A stretch of DNA of 64,000 nt from the NCBI RefSeq assembly GCF_009807095.1, contig NZ_WUCC01000010.1, positions 1 to 64,000 of the forward strand, in the 5' to 3' direction. The translations under genes and the position numbers were made by a program. The number at the start of each line of letters is the position of its first letter. The stretch's first letter is position 1. Shown in pieces: positions 30,532 to 40,308 of this stretch. The notes under the pieces are model-generated. The model was not told where the DNA came from. It saw nothing but the letters and a program-made list of their open reading frames with translations, and did not search any database. This DNA is from Rathayibacter sp. VKM Ac-2754 (GTDB lineage: Bacteria > Actinomycetota > Actinomycetes > Actinomycetales > Microbacteriaceae).

Positions 30532-32070
30532 CTAGGCCTCGAGGACCGCCGGCGGAGCAGCGAACTCGCCGAGCGAGCCCGCCAGCTCGGCGTGCACGAG
30601 CGCGCGCACGTGCGTGCCGCCCTCGACGTACTGCGTCGTCAGGATGCGTCCGCTGCGGTGCAGCTGCGAGACAACGTCCCCGCGGTCGTACGGGACGAGC
30701 AGGTCGATCTCGATCTCGGGCTCCGGCAGGATCTCGGCGATCCTCGCCTGCAGCTCGTCGATCCCCTCGCCGCTGCGCGCCGAGACGAAGACGGCGTCGG
30801 GAGCGAGCCCGCGCAGCACGAGGCGCGCCCCGTCGTCGACCAGGTCGGACTTGTTGAACGCGATGATCTCGGGGATCCCGCGCGCGCCGACCTCGCCGAT
30901 GACGTCCCTGACGGTCGCGATCTGACCGGCCGGGTCGGGGTGCGAGGCGTCGACGACGTGCACGATGATGTCGGAGTCCGCGACCTCCTCGAGGGTGGAG
31001 CGGAACGCCTCGACCAGCTGGTGCGGGAGCGCCCGGACGAAGCCGACGGTGTCGGCCAAGGTGTAGAGGCGGCCGTCGGTCGTCTGAGACTTGCGGATCG
31101 TCGCGTCGAGCGTCGCGAAGAGCGAGTTCTCGACGAGCACGCCCGCGTGCGTCATCCGGTTCAGGAGGCTCGACTTGCCGGCGTTCGTGTAGCCCGCGAT
31201 CGCGACCGACGGCACCGCGTTGCGCTTGCGATTGGCCCGCTTCGCCTCGCGCGCCGGCTTCATCGCGGTGATCTGCTTGCGCAGCCGCGCCATCCGCGTG
31301 TGGATGCGGCGTCGATCGAGCTCGATCTTGGTCTCACCCGGTCCGCGCGAGCCCATGCCGGCGCCGGAGCCCACCTGGCCACCGGCCTGGCGGGACATCG
31401 ACTCGCCCCAGCCGCGGAGGCGGGGCAGCAGGTACTCGAGCTGGGCCAGCTCGACCTGCGCCTTGCCCTCCCGGCTGGTGGCGTGCTGGCTGAAGATGTC
31501 GAGGATGACCGCGGTCCGGTCGATCACCTTCACCTTGACGACGTCCTCGAGTGAGCGCCGCTGGCTGGGTGCGAGCTCGGTGTCGGCCACGACGGTGTCG
31601 GCGCCGAGGGCTGCGACGAGAGAGGCGAGCTCCTCGGCCTTGCCCTTGCCCAGGTACGTGCTCGGGTCGGGGTGCGGGCGGCGCTGGAGCAGCCCGTCGA
31701 GGACGGTCGCGCCAGCGGTCTCGGCCAGCGCGGCGAGCTCGTGCAGGGAGTTCTCGGCGTCCTCGAGCGAGTTCTGCGAGTACACGCCGATGAGGACGAC
31801 GTTCTCGAGGCGCAGCTGCCGGTACTCGACCTCGGAGACGTCCTCGAGCTCGGTGGACAGACCCGCGACCCGGCGGAGCGCCTGCCGGTCCTCGCGGTCG
31901 AACTGGTCGCCGTCGGAGTTCTCGCCTCCGTGGCCGCTCGTCTGCAGCGCCTGGGCGCCGCCCGAGACGAAGCGCGAGTATCCCGCCGAACGCGACTGCG
32001 CGTTCGCCAGTACCCGCGAGACGACATCCACGCCTTCGGTCGTGTCGGTCTCGTTCAGGTCTTCGATCAT
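30532..32070 (-). CDS. hflX: GTPase HflX
   Basis: Ribosome-associated GTPase that splits stalled or stressed ribosomes. An N-terminal HflX domain (~60-220) includes DPSTYLGKGKAEEL. It is followed by the linker GPGETKIELDRRRI and a G domain with GYTNAGKSSLLN (G1), DTVGF (G3) and FNKSD (G4). The start is taken as ATG 32070 (MIEDLNETD), with TAGTGT (32078-32083) 7 nt upstream. An in-frame ATG at 32115 would add 15 residues but would place its start inside the divergent promoter region. The product is 512 residues. Confidence 0.94.
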   Translation of the reverse strand: MIEDLNETDTTEGVDVVSRVLANAQSRSAGYSRFVSGGAQALQTSGHGGENSDGDQFDREDRQALRRVAGLSTELEDVSEVEYRQLRLENVVLIGVYSQNSLEDAENSLHELAALAETAGATVLDGLLQRRPHPDPSTYLGKGKAEELASLVAALGADTVVADTELAPSQRRSLEDVVKVKVIDRTAVILDIFSQHATSREGKAQVELAQLEYLLPRLRGWGESMSRQAGGQVGSGAGMGSRGPGETKIELDRRRIHTRMARLRKQITAMKPAREAKRANRKRNAVPSVAIAGYTNAGKSSLLNRMTHAGVLVENSLFATLDATIRKSQTTDGRLYTLADTVGFVRALPHQLVEAFRSTLEEVADSDIIVHVVDASHPDPAGQIATVRDVIGEVGARGIPEIIAFNKSDLVDDGARLVLRGLAPDAVFVSARSGEGIDELQARIAEILPEPEIEIDLLVPYDRGDVVSQLHRSGRILTTQYVEGGTHVRALVHAELAGSLGEFAAPPAVLEA

Positions 32071-32113
32071 CCGGATAACACTAACTCCTAAGGTGTTGAT
32101 AAGTTCTCTTCTC

Positions 32114-32722
32114 ATGGCCGCCGAGCACTACTTCACGAGTACTCCCGACGGCGATCTCCGGCCCCGCCGGATAGCGGTCCGTCTGGCCGGTCGCGACCTC
32201 GAGGTCACCACCGCCGGCGGCGTCTTCAGCCCGGGTCACATCGACCTGGGCACCCGCGTCCTGCTGAACGCCGTGCCCGACGTCCCCGCCGAGGGCGATC
32301 TGCTCGATCTCGGCTGCGGCTGGGGGCCCGTCGCGCTCACGCTCGCCCTCGAGTCGCCCGCCGCCCGGGTGTGGGCGGTCGACGTCAACCAGCGGGCTCT
32401 CGAGCTCGTCCGGCGCAACAGCGCAGAACTCGGCCTCACCAACATCAACGCCGTTCTTCCCGACGATGTTCCCGAAGACGTGCGATTCCGGACCATCTGG
32501 TCGAACCCGCCCATCCGGGTCGGCAAGGACGAGCTGCACGCGCTGCTCGAGCGCTGGCTCCCGCGACTCGAGGACGACGCCGACGCCTGGCTCGTCGTGC
32601 AGCGCAACCTCGGCTCCGACTCGCTGCAGTCGTGGATGACGGAGGCGTTCGACGGCCGCCTGGAGGTCGAGCGGGTCTCCTCCGCGAAGGGCTTCCGAAT
32701 CCTCCGGACGACGCGGCTCTGA
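32114..32722 (+). CDS. RsmC-like class I methyltransferase
   Basis: A 202-residue methyltransferase of the small MTS type. SAM-binding motif I is LLDLGCGWGPVAL near 62-74, an acidic motif II follows (VWAVDVNQRALEL), and motif IV is SNPPIRVG, the NPPx signature used for base amino groups. This fits single-domain relatives of RsmC (16S rRNA guanine-N2). The substrate is not certain. TAAGTT (32100-32105) ends 8 nt before the ATG, so it is probably leaderless and divergent from hflX over a shared ~43-bp region. Confidence 0.88.
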   Translation: MAAEHYFTSTPDGDLRPRRIAVRLAGRDLEVTTAGGVFSPGHIDLGTRVLLNAVPDVPAEGDLLDLGCGWGPVALTLALESPAARVWAVDVNQRALELVRRNSAELGLTNINAVLPDDVPEDVRFRTIWSNPPIRVGKDELHALLERWLPRLEDDADAWLVVQRNLGSDSLQSWMTEAFDGRLEVERVSSAKGFRILRTTRL

Positions 32723-32732
32723 CCCGCCGCGC

Positions 32733-33614
32733 TCAGTCGATCCGGATCGTCCCGGTGAAGACGAGGTCGGCGGGGCCGGACAGGCCGACGTGCTCGCCCT
32801 CCTCGGTGGCGAACATCGTCACCCCGAGGGTCCCTCCGGGGACGTCGACCCGCCACGACTGAGGGGCGCGCGGGCCCGCCCAGTAGCGCACCGCGAGCGC
32901 GGCCGCTGCGGCACCGGTGCCGCAGCTCAAGGTCTCGCCGCTGCCGCGCTCGTGCACGCGCATCCGGATCCGGCCGATGCCGTCGTGGATCAGCGGTTCG
33001 CCCGGCACGACGAACTCGACATTGGCACCGTCGGCTGGCTCCGGCTCGAGCTGCGGGATGTAGCTGAGGTCGGCGGAGTCGAGCTCGTCGTCGTTGCTGA
33101 GGGCCACGACGACGTGCGGGTTGCCGAGGTCGATCCCGAGACCGGGTCGCGCGACCTTCAGCTCCTTGGCGCGCACCAGCGGCTCCCCGCCGGCGAGTTC
33201 CCAGCGCCCGAGGTCGACCTGGAAACCGGCACCGCTGCGGGTGACGTCGCGGACGCCCGCACGGGTGCCGATGGGGAGGGTGTCGCCCGGTTCGAGCTCG
33301 GCGAGGCCGGCCGCGAGGAGGAAGGCCGCGTAGACGCGGATCCCGTTGCCGCACATCTCGGCGATCGACCCGTCGGCGTTGCGGTAGTCCATGAACCACT
33401 CGGCCTCGGGCTCCTGCGCGAGGGCGGCGCCGCCCACGGGGAGCGCTCGGGAGCGGACGGCGCGGATCACGCCGTCGGCGCCGACTCCGAAGTGGCGGTC
33501 GCAGATCATCGCGATCTGCGCGGGCGAGAGGTCCACCTCACCGTCAGGGTCGCTGAAGAGCACGAAGTCGTTCCCGGTGCCCTGGCCCTTGGTGAAGTGC
33601 AGCTCGATCGTCAT
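32733..33614 (-). CDS. dapF: Diaminopimelate epimerase
   Basis: Converts LL- to meso-diaminopimelate for lysine and, where used, cell wall. The two catalytic cysteines are in [11 protein letters not shown] (~83-92) and [12 protein letters not shown] (~226-237). [12 protein letters not shown] at the N-terminus is typical. The protein has 293 residues. TAGGCT (33622-33627), which includes the miaA stop codon, lies 7 nt before the ATG, so a leaderless transcript may start here within the miaA-dapF run. Confidence 0.95.
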   Translation of the reverse strand: MTIELHFTKGQGTGNDFVLFSDPDGEVDLSPAQIAMICDRHFGVGADGVIRAVRSRALPVGGAALAQEPEAEWFMDYRNADGSIAEMCGNGIRVYAAFLLAAGLAELEPGDTLPIGTRAGVRDVTRSGAGFQVDLGRWELAGGEPLVRAKELKVARPGLGIDLGNPHVVVALSNDDELDSADLSYIPQLEPEPADGANVEFVVPGEPLIHDGIGRIRMRVHERGSGETLSCGTGAAAAALAVRYWAGPRAPQSWRVDVPGGTLGVTMFATEEGEHVGLSGPADLVFTGTIRID

Positions 33615-33624
33615 GGCCGACAGC

Positions 33625-34581
33625 CTAGCGAGGGGCGGGTGGGGCGAGCTGAGCGGCGCGGAGCGCGAGCGGCAGCAGATCGGGTGCGTCGAACGGCAGC
33701 CGGTGCGCCTGCCCGTAGCGCCGGAACCAGCTGTTCTGCCGACGGGCGTACCGCCGGGTGAGCGACTGCGTGGAGGCGATCGCGTCCTCCTCGCTCATCG
33801 CGCCCGACCGCTGCGCGAGGGCCTGGGCGTAGCCGATGGCACGGCTGGCGGTGACGCCGCGCTCCAGACCGGCCGGGATCAGACGCTCGACCTCCTCGAG
33901 CATCCCGGCGGCCCACATCCGCTCGACGCGGCGATCGAGGCGCTCGACGAGCTCCTCCCGCGGCGCTTCGAGCATCAGGATCGACGCCGGGCGCCACGAC
34001 ACCGGCTCGTCCGACATCAGCGCGCTGTGCGGAGACCCGGTCAGCTCGGTGATCTCGAGCGCGCGGACGATCCTGCGGACGTTGAAGGGCCCGATCCGGT
34101 CGGCGACCTCGGCATCGACGGCGCGCAGGCGGGCGAACAGAGCGGCCGCGCCCTCCCGCTCCGCCTCCTCCTCGAGCCCGCGGCGCACCTCCGGGTCGGT
34201 GCCGGCGAAGGTGAACTCGAAGATCACGCTCGAGACGTAGAGTCCTGAGCCGCCGACGAGGATCGGCGTCGCCCCTTGCGTGAGCACGTCGTCGATCGCT
34301 CGGCGGGCCTCCTGCTGGTAGCGGGCGACCGAGGCCTCCTCCGTCACGTCCAGGACGTCGAGGAGGTGGTGCCGCACGCCGCGACGGTCGGCGGGTGCGA
34401 GCTTGGCGGTGCCGATGTCCATTCCGCGGTAGAGCTGCATCGCATCGGCGTTGACGATCTCGGCCGCTCCCCCGGAGCCGCGGATCGCGTCCGCGAGGTC
34501 GAGGGAGAGCTCGGACTTGCCGGTGCCGGTCGCGCCGACGACGACGAGGAGGTCGGGACCGACCGCCTCAGCGCTCGCCAT
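33625..34581 (-). CDS. miaA: tRNA dimethylallyltransferase
   Basis: Adds an isopentenyl group to A37 of tRNAs reading UNN codons. P-loop GATGTGKS (~17-24), then [19 protein letters not shown] and [10 protein letters not shown] identify the family. The product has 318 residues from ATG 34581. The first 14 nt overlap the end of miaB, whose product thiomethylates the same nucleotide, so the two steps are coupled. Confidence 0.95.
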   Translation of the reverse strand: MASAEAVGPDLLVVVGATGTGKSELSLDLADAIRGSGGAAEIVNADAMQLYRGMDIGTAKLAPADRRGVRHHLLDVLDVTEEASVARYQQEARRAIDDVLTQGATPILVGGSGLYVSSVIFEFTFAGTDPEVRRGLEEEAEREGAAALFARLRAVDAEVADRIGPFNVRRIVRALEITELTGSPHSALMSDEPVSWRPASILMLEAPREELVERLDRRVERMWAAGMLEEVERLIPAGLERGVTASRAIGYAQALAQRSGAMSEEDAIASTQSLTRRYARRQNSWFRRYGQAHRLPFDAPDLLPLALRAAQLAPPAPR

Positions 34582-36130
34582 CGGCGGTGTCGTAGATCGG
34601 CGTGGTGAGCGTCGCGGTGCGAGCGCGGAGCGTCGGAAGACCGAGCGACACCCGCGGGGCGGCACCGGCGGCAGCGGGCGCTGTGGGGACGCCGCAGGAC
34701 TCGGTCTGGGCGCGGTCCCACGCGTCGCCGGCACGGGTGCGCCGGACGCGGAGCGGTGCACCGTCGACGGAGTCGGCCAGCAGGTAGAACGGAGCCGCGC
34801 GGGTCACGCGCACGGAGACCACGTCGCCCGGGCGCGGCAGCTCCGAGCCCTCGGGGACGTCGAAGTGCACGAGCCGACTGTCTTCCGCGCGACCGCTCAA
34901 TCGGTGAGTCTCGTTGTCGCGCCGACCCTCGCCGGTGGCGACGAGCACCTCGACGTCGCGGCCCACGACCGTGCGGTTCTCGCGCTCGCTGATCGCGTCC
35001 TGCAGAGCGGTCAGGCGCTCGTAGCGCTCCTGCACGATCGCCTTCGGCACCTGGTCGGGGAGGGTCGCGGCGGGAGTGCCCGGGCGGATCGAGTACTGGA
35101 AGGTGAAGGCGGAGGCGAAGCGCGCCTCCTCGACCACGCGCAGGGTCTCGGCGAAGTCCGCTTCGGTCTCGCCGGGGAAGCCGACGATGATGTCGGTGCT
35201 GATCGCCGCGTGCGGGATGCGCGCGCGGACCCGATCGAGGATGCCGAGGAAGCGATCCGACCGGTAGGAGCGTCGCATCGCCTTGAGGATCCGGTCCGAC
35301 CCGGACTGCAGCGGCATGTGCAGCTGCGGCATGACGGTCGGAGTCTCGGCCATCGCGTCGATGACGTCGTCGGTGAAGGCGGCGGGGTGCGGGCTCGTGA
35401 AGCGGATCCGCTCGAGGCCGTCGATGGCACCCGCGGCCCGCAGCAGCTTCGAGAACGCCTGGCGGTCGCCGAACTCGACGCCGTAGGAGTTCACGTTCTG
35501 GCCGAGCAGCGTGACCTCGATCGCCCCGTCGTCGACGAGGGCCTGGATCTCGGCGAGGATCTCGCCCGGGCGGCGGTCCTTCTCCTTGCCGCGGAGCGAG
35601 GGGACGATGCAGAACGTGCACGTGTTGTTGCAGCCGACCGAGATGGAGACCCAGCCGCTGTAGGTGGAGTCGCGCTTCGTCGGCAGCGTCGAGGGGAAGA
35701 CGTCGAGCGACTCGAGGATCTCGAGCTGCGCCTCGTCGTTGTGCCGAGCCCGCTCGAGCAGGCTCGGCAGGGAGCCCATGTTGTGCGTCCCGAAGACGAC
35801 GTCGACCCAGGGAGCGCGGTCGAGGATGACGTTCTTGTCCTTCTGCGCGAGGCAGCCGCCGACGGCGATCTGCATCCCCTCGTGGCGGCGCTTGACCGAG
35901 GCCAGGTGCCCGAGGTTGCCGTAGAGCTTGTTGTCGGCGTTCTCGCGGACGGCGCAGGTGTTGATGACGACCACGTCGGCCTCGGCGCCGTCGGCGGGCA
36001 CGTAGCCCGCCGCCTCGAGCGAGCCGCTCAGCCGCTCCGAGTCGTGCACGTTCATCTGACAGCCGAACGTGCGGACCTCGTAGGTCCGCGGTCGGACCTC
36101 GGGGGCGGGAATCAGGCCGAGCGTGCTCAT
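34568..36130 (-). CDS. miaB: tRNA-2-methylthio-N6-dimethylallyladenosine synthase
   Basis: Radical-SAM methylthiotransferase acting after MiaA. The N-terminal UPF0004 domain holds three cluster cysteines ([24 protein letters not shown]). The radical-SAM motif is GCNNTCTFC at about 165-173, and a TRAM domain occupies ~390-455. The 520 residues include a variable C-terminal tail (~455-520) beyond the usual end. TAGAAT (36139-36144) ends 8 nt before the ATG, a leaderless arrangement. Confidence 0.95.
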   Translation of the reverse strand: MSTLGLIPAPEVRPRTYEVRTFGCQMNVHDSERLSGSLEAAGYVPADGAEADVVVINTCAVRENADNKLYGNLGHLASVKRRHEGMQIAVGGCLAQKDKNVILDRAPWVDVVFGTHNMGSLPSLLERARHNDEAQLEILESLDVFPSTLPTKRDSTYSGWVSISVGCNNTCTFCIVPSLRGKEKDRRPGEILAEIQALVDDGAIEVTLLGQNVNSYGVEFGDRQAFSKLLRAAGAIDGLERIRFTSPHPAAFTDDVIDAMAETPTVMPQLHMPLQSGSDRILKAMRRSYRSDRFLGILDRVRARIPHAAISTDIIVGFPGETEADFAETLRVVEEARFASAFTFQYSIRPGTPAATLPDQVPKAIVQERYERLTALQDAISERENRTVVGRDVEVLVATGEGRRDNETHRLSGRAEDSRLVHFDVPEGSELPRPGDVVSVRVTRAAPFYLLADSVDGAPLRVRRTRAGDAWDRAQTESCGVPTAPAAAGAAPRVSLGLPTLRARTATLTTPIYDTADGER

Positions 36131-36168
36131 GGGTGGCGATTCTACGCGTCGGGATCCGCTCGCCCGCC

Positions 36169-36900
36169 TCAGCGGAAGCGGACGCTCGAGCCCGGACGGC
36201 GCACGGTCTCGCGCACCACGCGCTGGACAATCGCTCCCCCGTAGCCCCGCCGGGCGAGGAACCCGGTCAGGCGCCGCTCGGCGACCTCATCGGACAGCGA
36301 GCGGAGGCTGGGCAGGCGCTTGCGAGCGAGCTCGAGTGCCGTGCGGTACTCGTCATCGCCGTCGAACTCGTCGAGAGCCGATGCGATGGCGTCGGGATCG
36401 AGCTTGCGCGCCCGCAGCTCCTGCTGGATCGAGGACCGGCCGAGCATCTTGCGCTCGCGGAGGGAGAGCACGAGCTGCTCCGCCATCCTGTAGTCGTCGA
36501 GGTAGCCGAAGCGCGTGAACCGCTCGATGATCTCGAGCGCGTCCTTCTCGGCGACGCCCTCGGTGTACAGGCGGGCCTCGACCTCGGCGACCGAGAGGCT
36601 CTTCCGCGACAGTCCGCGGACGATGCGATCGGCGATCTGCTCGGGATCGGGCTCCTCGGGAGCGTCGACCTCGAGGTCGTCGCCCTCGACCGAGGCGTCG
36701 ACTTCGAACCCCGAACGGCGCGCGACGTGCGCTGAGAGCTCGGCGATGCGCTCGACGCCGGGGGCACCGACCGGTGCCTCCGGGAGCCCCGCCGAGGAGG
36801 ACTGCTCCTTCGGACCGTCCTGCTCGGCGGTGTCGTCCTTCACCCAGGGCAGGAAGGCCACGGGGCGGCCTCCTGGCCCCTCCGTGGCCTTCTCGCGCAC
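36169..36900 (-). CDS. recX: Regulatory protein RecX
   Basis: Modulates RecA filaments. The 243-residue protein has a ~80-residue acidic N-terminal extension, variable in Actinobacteria. Three-helix RecX repeats follow ([33 protein letters not shown], in parts, then [28 protein letters not shown]). Start GTG at 36900, 3 nt after the recA stop, so it is co-transcribed with recA. Confidence 0.92.
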   Translation of the reverse strand: MREKATEGPGGRPVAFLPWVKDDTAEQDGPKEQSSSAGLPEAPVGAPGVERIAELSAHVARRSGFEVDASVEGDDLEVDAPEEPDPEQIADRIVRGLSRKSLSVAEVEARLYTEGVAEKDALEIIERFTRFGYLDDYRMAEQLVLSLRERKMLGRSSIQQELRARKLDPDAIASALDEFDGDDEYRTALELARKRLPSLRSLSDEVAERRLTGFLARRGYGGAIVQRVVRETVRRPGSSVRFR

Positions 36901-36903
36901 GAT

Positions 36904-37971
<1,068 letters not shown>

Positions 37972-38188
37972 GGCCGTCTCGCTCTCGTGCTCGTGGTGGT
38001 ATCGCCTACAGGCTGTCGCGTCGTGCCGGTGCTGGCCGATCGGTGACTCCGAGCGGTGCGCCGGCCGGATGCGACAAGGCGGTGAAGCAGGTCCGTTGAC
38101 TTGTTCTCGACGGTACGCCCGACCTCCGACATCGGGGCCGAGCGAGAGCCCCTCGGTGGAGAGTGAGCGGCTTCTGCTTCTGTTGAGG
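37972..38188 (-). other. Long recA 5' leader
   Basis: About 210 nt separate the promoter from the recA ATG with no supported gene. It contains short GC stems such as GGGGC/GCCCC near 38135-38153. I see no known RNA family. A second, SOS-independent promoter could lie here, but none is convincing. Confidence 0.4.
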
Positions 38189-38217
38189 AGCCTAGACCCG
38201 ATCGAACACGGGTTCGA
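38189..38217 (-). promoter_or_regulatory. recA promoter with perfect SOS box
   Basis: TCGAAC-ACGG-GTTCGA (38202-38217) is a perfect actinobacterial LexA box. On the minus strand the -10 is TAGGCT (38189-38194), and the -35 position 17 bp away is the right half of the box itself. LexA therefore blocks the promoter directly. Confidence 0.8.
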
Positions 38218-38283
38218 GGAACGTCTCGCGGCGTGTCGAACACGACTTCGCCGCCAGGGCGACCGGGGCGTTCGCCGGTCCGC

Positions 38284-38508
38284 TCAGCCGCGACGCTTCT
38301 TCGGGTCGATCCCGTGCCAGGGCGCCTCGGGCACGTCGTTGGCGCGGCAGAGCGCCTGCCAGACCTCGCGGGCCTCGGTGCCGTCCGCCAGCGCCCGCTC
38401 GGCCGTCCGCCCGTCGAGCTCGGTGAGCACGAGATCCGAGACGAGGACGCGGGCGTAGGCCGCGCCGAACTCGTCGTCGACCAGCTGACGGAACTCGCTC
38501 AATCGCAT
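38284..38508 (-). CDS. DUF3046-family protein
   Basis: A 74-residue protein of a family found beside recA across Actinobacteria: MRLSEFRQLVDDEFG, VSDLVLTELDGRTAERAL and a C-terminal WQALCRANDVPE ... HGIDPKKRRG. Function unknown. TAGCGT (38515-38520) ends 6 nt before the ATG, so the transcript is probably leaderless. The end of the gene lies ~66 nt upstream of the recA SOS box. Confidence 0.9.
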   Translation of the reverse strand: MRLSEFRQLVDDEFGAAYARVLVSDLVLTELDGRTAERALADGTEAREVWQALCRANDVPEAPWHGIDPKKRRG

Positions 38509-38544
38509 GCGACCACGCTAACGCCGGATCGTCCGGGAACGCCG

Positions 38545-38576
38545 CAGGGCGCCCGAGTCGAGACTCGGACGCCCTG
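38545..38576 (-). terminator. Terminator of clgR
   Basis: CAGGGCG-C-CCGAGT pairs with ACTCGG-A-CGCCCTG around CGAG: 13 pairs with one mismatch, 44 nt after the clgR stop. It separates clgR from DUF3046-recA. Confidence 0.65.
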
Positions 38577-38620
38577 GGTGGAACGGGGTGCGGTGGGAGG
38601 GACGGGAGGTGCGGCACCGC

Positions 38621-38929
38621 CTACTGGGCGATGAGGTCCGCGTCGAACCCGGCGACCATGTCGGCCGGGATGGTGTCGGGGATGGTGTCGATGCCCTCGA
38701 TGACGGCGAGACGATCGCCGACCTCGCGCATGATCACCGAGATGGGGGTGTCGAGGGCGTCGGCGACCGAAGCGAGGATCTCTGACGAGGCCTCCTTCTG
38801 ACCGCGTTCGACCTCGCTCAGGTAGCCGAGCGCAACGCTCGCCTTGCTCGCCACCTGACGGAGCGTGCGACCTTTCTGCAGGCGAAAGTCCCTGAGGACA
38901 TCGCCGATCTCCTGACGAACTAGAACCAC
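38621..38929 (-). CDS. clgR: ClgR-like XRE-family regulator
   Basis: Transcription activator of clp protease genes in other Actinobacteria. The 102-residue protein has a helix-turn-helix (~20-60) with LRQVASKASVALGYLSEVERGQKEASSE (quoted in two parts: LRQVASKASVALGYLSEVE and RGQKEASSE), near-identical to ClgR proteins, then DALDTPISVIMREVGDRLA. GTG 38929 (VVLVRQEIG) is chosen because AAGGAGGG lies 4-5 nt upstream. An upstream in-frame ATG at 39046 would add 39 poorly conserved residues. Position between recA and cinA-pgsA matches clgR elsewhere. Confidence 0.88.
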   Translation of the reverse strand: MVLVRQEIGDVLRDFRLQKGRTLRQVASKASVALGYLSEVERGQKEASSEILASVADALDTPISVIMREVGDRLAVIEGIDTIPDTIPADMVAGFDADLIAQ

Positions 38930-39173
38930 TGGACCCTCCTTCTCCACGTCAACCGCGACCTCGTCCGGCCCGAGCGACGAGAACGCACCACGAGGGAGCA
39001 TTCTGATCGGAGGGGCTGAGTACGAAGGAACCGGATAGCTGTTCACTACCCGGTTCGTGTGTGTCGACTCTAATACCGGATGACTGGACTTTGCGTGTGA
39101 GCGACAGCAGATGTAACCGGGTCGAAACGCTGGGCATTCCGCGATCCGGCACGTATCGGGAAAGGGGACGAAT
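38930..39173 (-). promoter_or_regulatory. clgR upstream region
   Basis: A 244-nt gap on the clgR strand. It holds several ACCGG/CCGGT-containing half-sites (CCGGTTAC, ACCGGGTA, TCCGGTTC) around 39015-39120, and TATTAGAGT, a possible -10, near 39070. ClgR autoregulates in related bacteria, but I could not find a clear CGC-N5-GCG-type operator. Confidence 0.3.
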
Positions 39174-39659
39174 TCACAGCTGGGCGGTCGTCACGAGCTC
39201 TCGAGCAGCCTCGAGCGCCGCCTCCACCGAGGCCGCTCTGATCTCGGCTCGGCCGCCGTTGAGCCGCAGTTCGAGGACGCGCTCGTCGTCGCCCAGGACC
39301 GCCGCGACGAAGACCGTTCCGACCGCTGCGCCGCCCTGCGGGTCGGGTCCCGCGACACCGGTCGTGGCCACCCCGACCGTCCGCACGCCCTCGGCGCCCA
39401 ACCTCGACGCGACTCCGCGCGCCATCTGCAGAGCGACCTCCGGATGCACCGGTCCGTGCTCGGCCAGCAGGGTGTCGTCGACACCGAGGAGACGGTGCTT
39501 GAGATCGGTCGCGTAGCTCACGACCGCGCCGCGGTAGACCGCGGAGGCGCCGGGCACCTCGACGACGGCGGAGCTCAGCGCACCTCCGGTCAGCGACTCG
39601 GCGATCGCGAGGCCGAGCCCGCGCTCCTCGAGCGCTCTGACCAGCGGTTCGGCGATCAC
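39174..39659 (-). CDS. cinA: Nicotinamide-nucleotide amidohydrolase (CinA C-terminal domain)
   Basis: PncC-type enzyme that deamidates nicotinamide mononucleotide for NAD recycling. The 161-residue protein is the C-terminal CinA domain alone: LAIAESLTGGALSSAVVEVPGAS (in parts), YRGAVVSYA, NAL/HGPVHPEVALQMA-type segment and GVATTGVAGPDPQGG. GTG 39659 overlaps the pgsA stop (GTGA). The pairing pgsA-cinA-clgR is conserved in Actinobacteria. Confidence 0.92.
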   Translation of the reverse strand: MIAEPLVRALEERGLGLAIAESLTGGALSSAVVEVPGASAVYRGAVVSYATDLKHRLLGVDDTLLAEHGPVHPEVALQMARGVASRLGAEGVRTVGVATTGVAGPDPQGGAAVGTVFVAAVLGDDERVLELRLNGGRAEIRAASVEAALEAARELVTTAQL

Positions 39660-40258
39660 GGGTGCTTGCGGGCGGCGCGGCCCTGACGCGCGGCATCGGC
39701 GAGGTAGTCGATCCCCGTCAGGACGGTGAGCGCGAGTGCCGCCGTCATCGTGATGCCGTTCAGCCAGTGCACCCACTCGCCGAGGACGAGCCAGAGCGGC
39801 AGCAGAGCGAGGGAGATCGCCACCGACTGCACGATCGTCTTGAGCTTGCCACCCCGGGACGCGGGGATCACCCGGTCGGACAGCACGGCCATCCGGAAGA
39901 CGGTGATGCCGATCTCGCGCACGAGGATGACGATCGTGACCCACCAGGGCAGCTCGCCGAGCAGGGACAGCCCGACGAGAGCCGCCCCGGTGAGCACCTT
40001 GTCTGCTATCGGGTCGAGGAGCTTGCCCAGGTCGGTGACGAGTCCGCGGCTGCGCGCGATGTGCCCGTCGATCCCGTCGGTCGCAATGGCGACGATGAAG
40101 AGCAGTGCCGCCGCGATGCGCAGCCCCCCGTCCTCTCCCCCGTCGGCCAGCAGCAGCCAGAAGAAGAGCGGAGCCAGGAGGATCCGGACGACGGTGATCG
40201 CGTTCGGAAGGTTCCAGTTGCCGGAGCGCGCGGGGGCGCCGGCCGAGGGGGTGCTCAT
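39656..40258 (-). CDS. pgsA: CDP-diacylglycerol-glycerol-3-phosphate 3-phosphatidyltransferase
   Basis: Makes phosphatidylglycerophosphate in the membrane. The CDP-alcohol phosphotransferase motif D-x2-DG-x2-AR-x8-G-x3-D-x3-D is complete from DGIDGHIAR to LLDPIADK at about 61-86. The 200 residues have around five membrane spans. ATG 40258 follows GGAG. Long open frames in the same direction continue upstream antisense or out of frame with ftsK and are not part of this protein. Confidence 0.94.
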   Translation of the reverse strand: MSTPSAGAPARSGNWNLPNAITVVRILLAPLFFWLLLADGGEDGGLRIAAALLFIVAIATDGIDGHIARSRGLVTDLGKLLDPIADKVLTGAALVGLSLLGELPWWVTIVILVREIGITVFRMAVLSDRVIPASRGGKLKTIVQSVAISLALLPLWLVLGEWVHWLNGITMTAALALTVLTGIDYLADAARQGRAARKHP

Positions 40259-40308
40259 CGTGCTCCGTCGCTCGGGGGGAGGGGACTGTCGTCGTGTCGG
40301 GTCATGTC

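Noticed and set aside
38930-39173. A ClgR operator upstream of clgR
   Set aside because: No clear CGC-N5-GCG-type palindrome was found, only scattered CCGGT half-sites.
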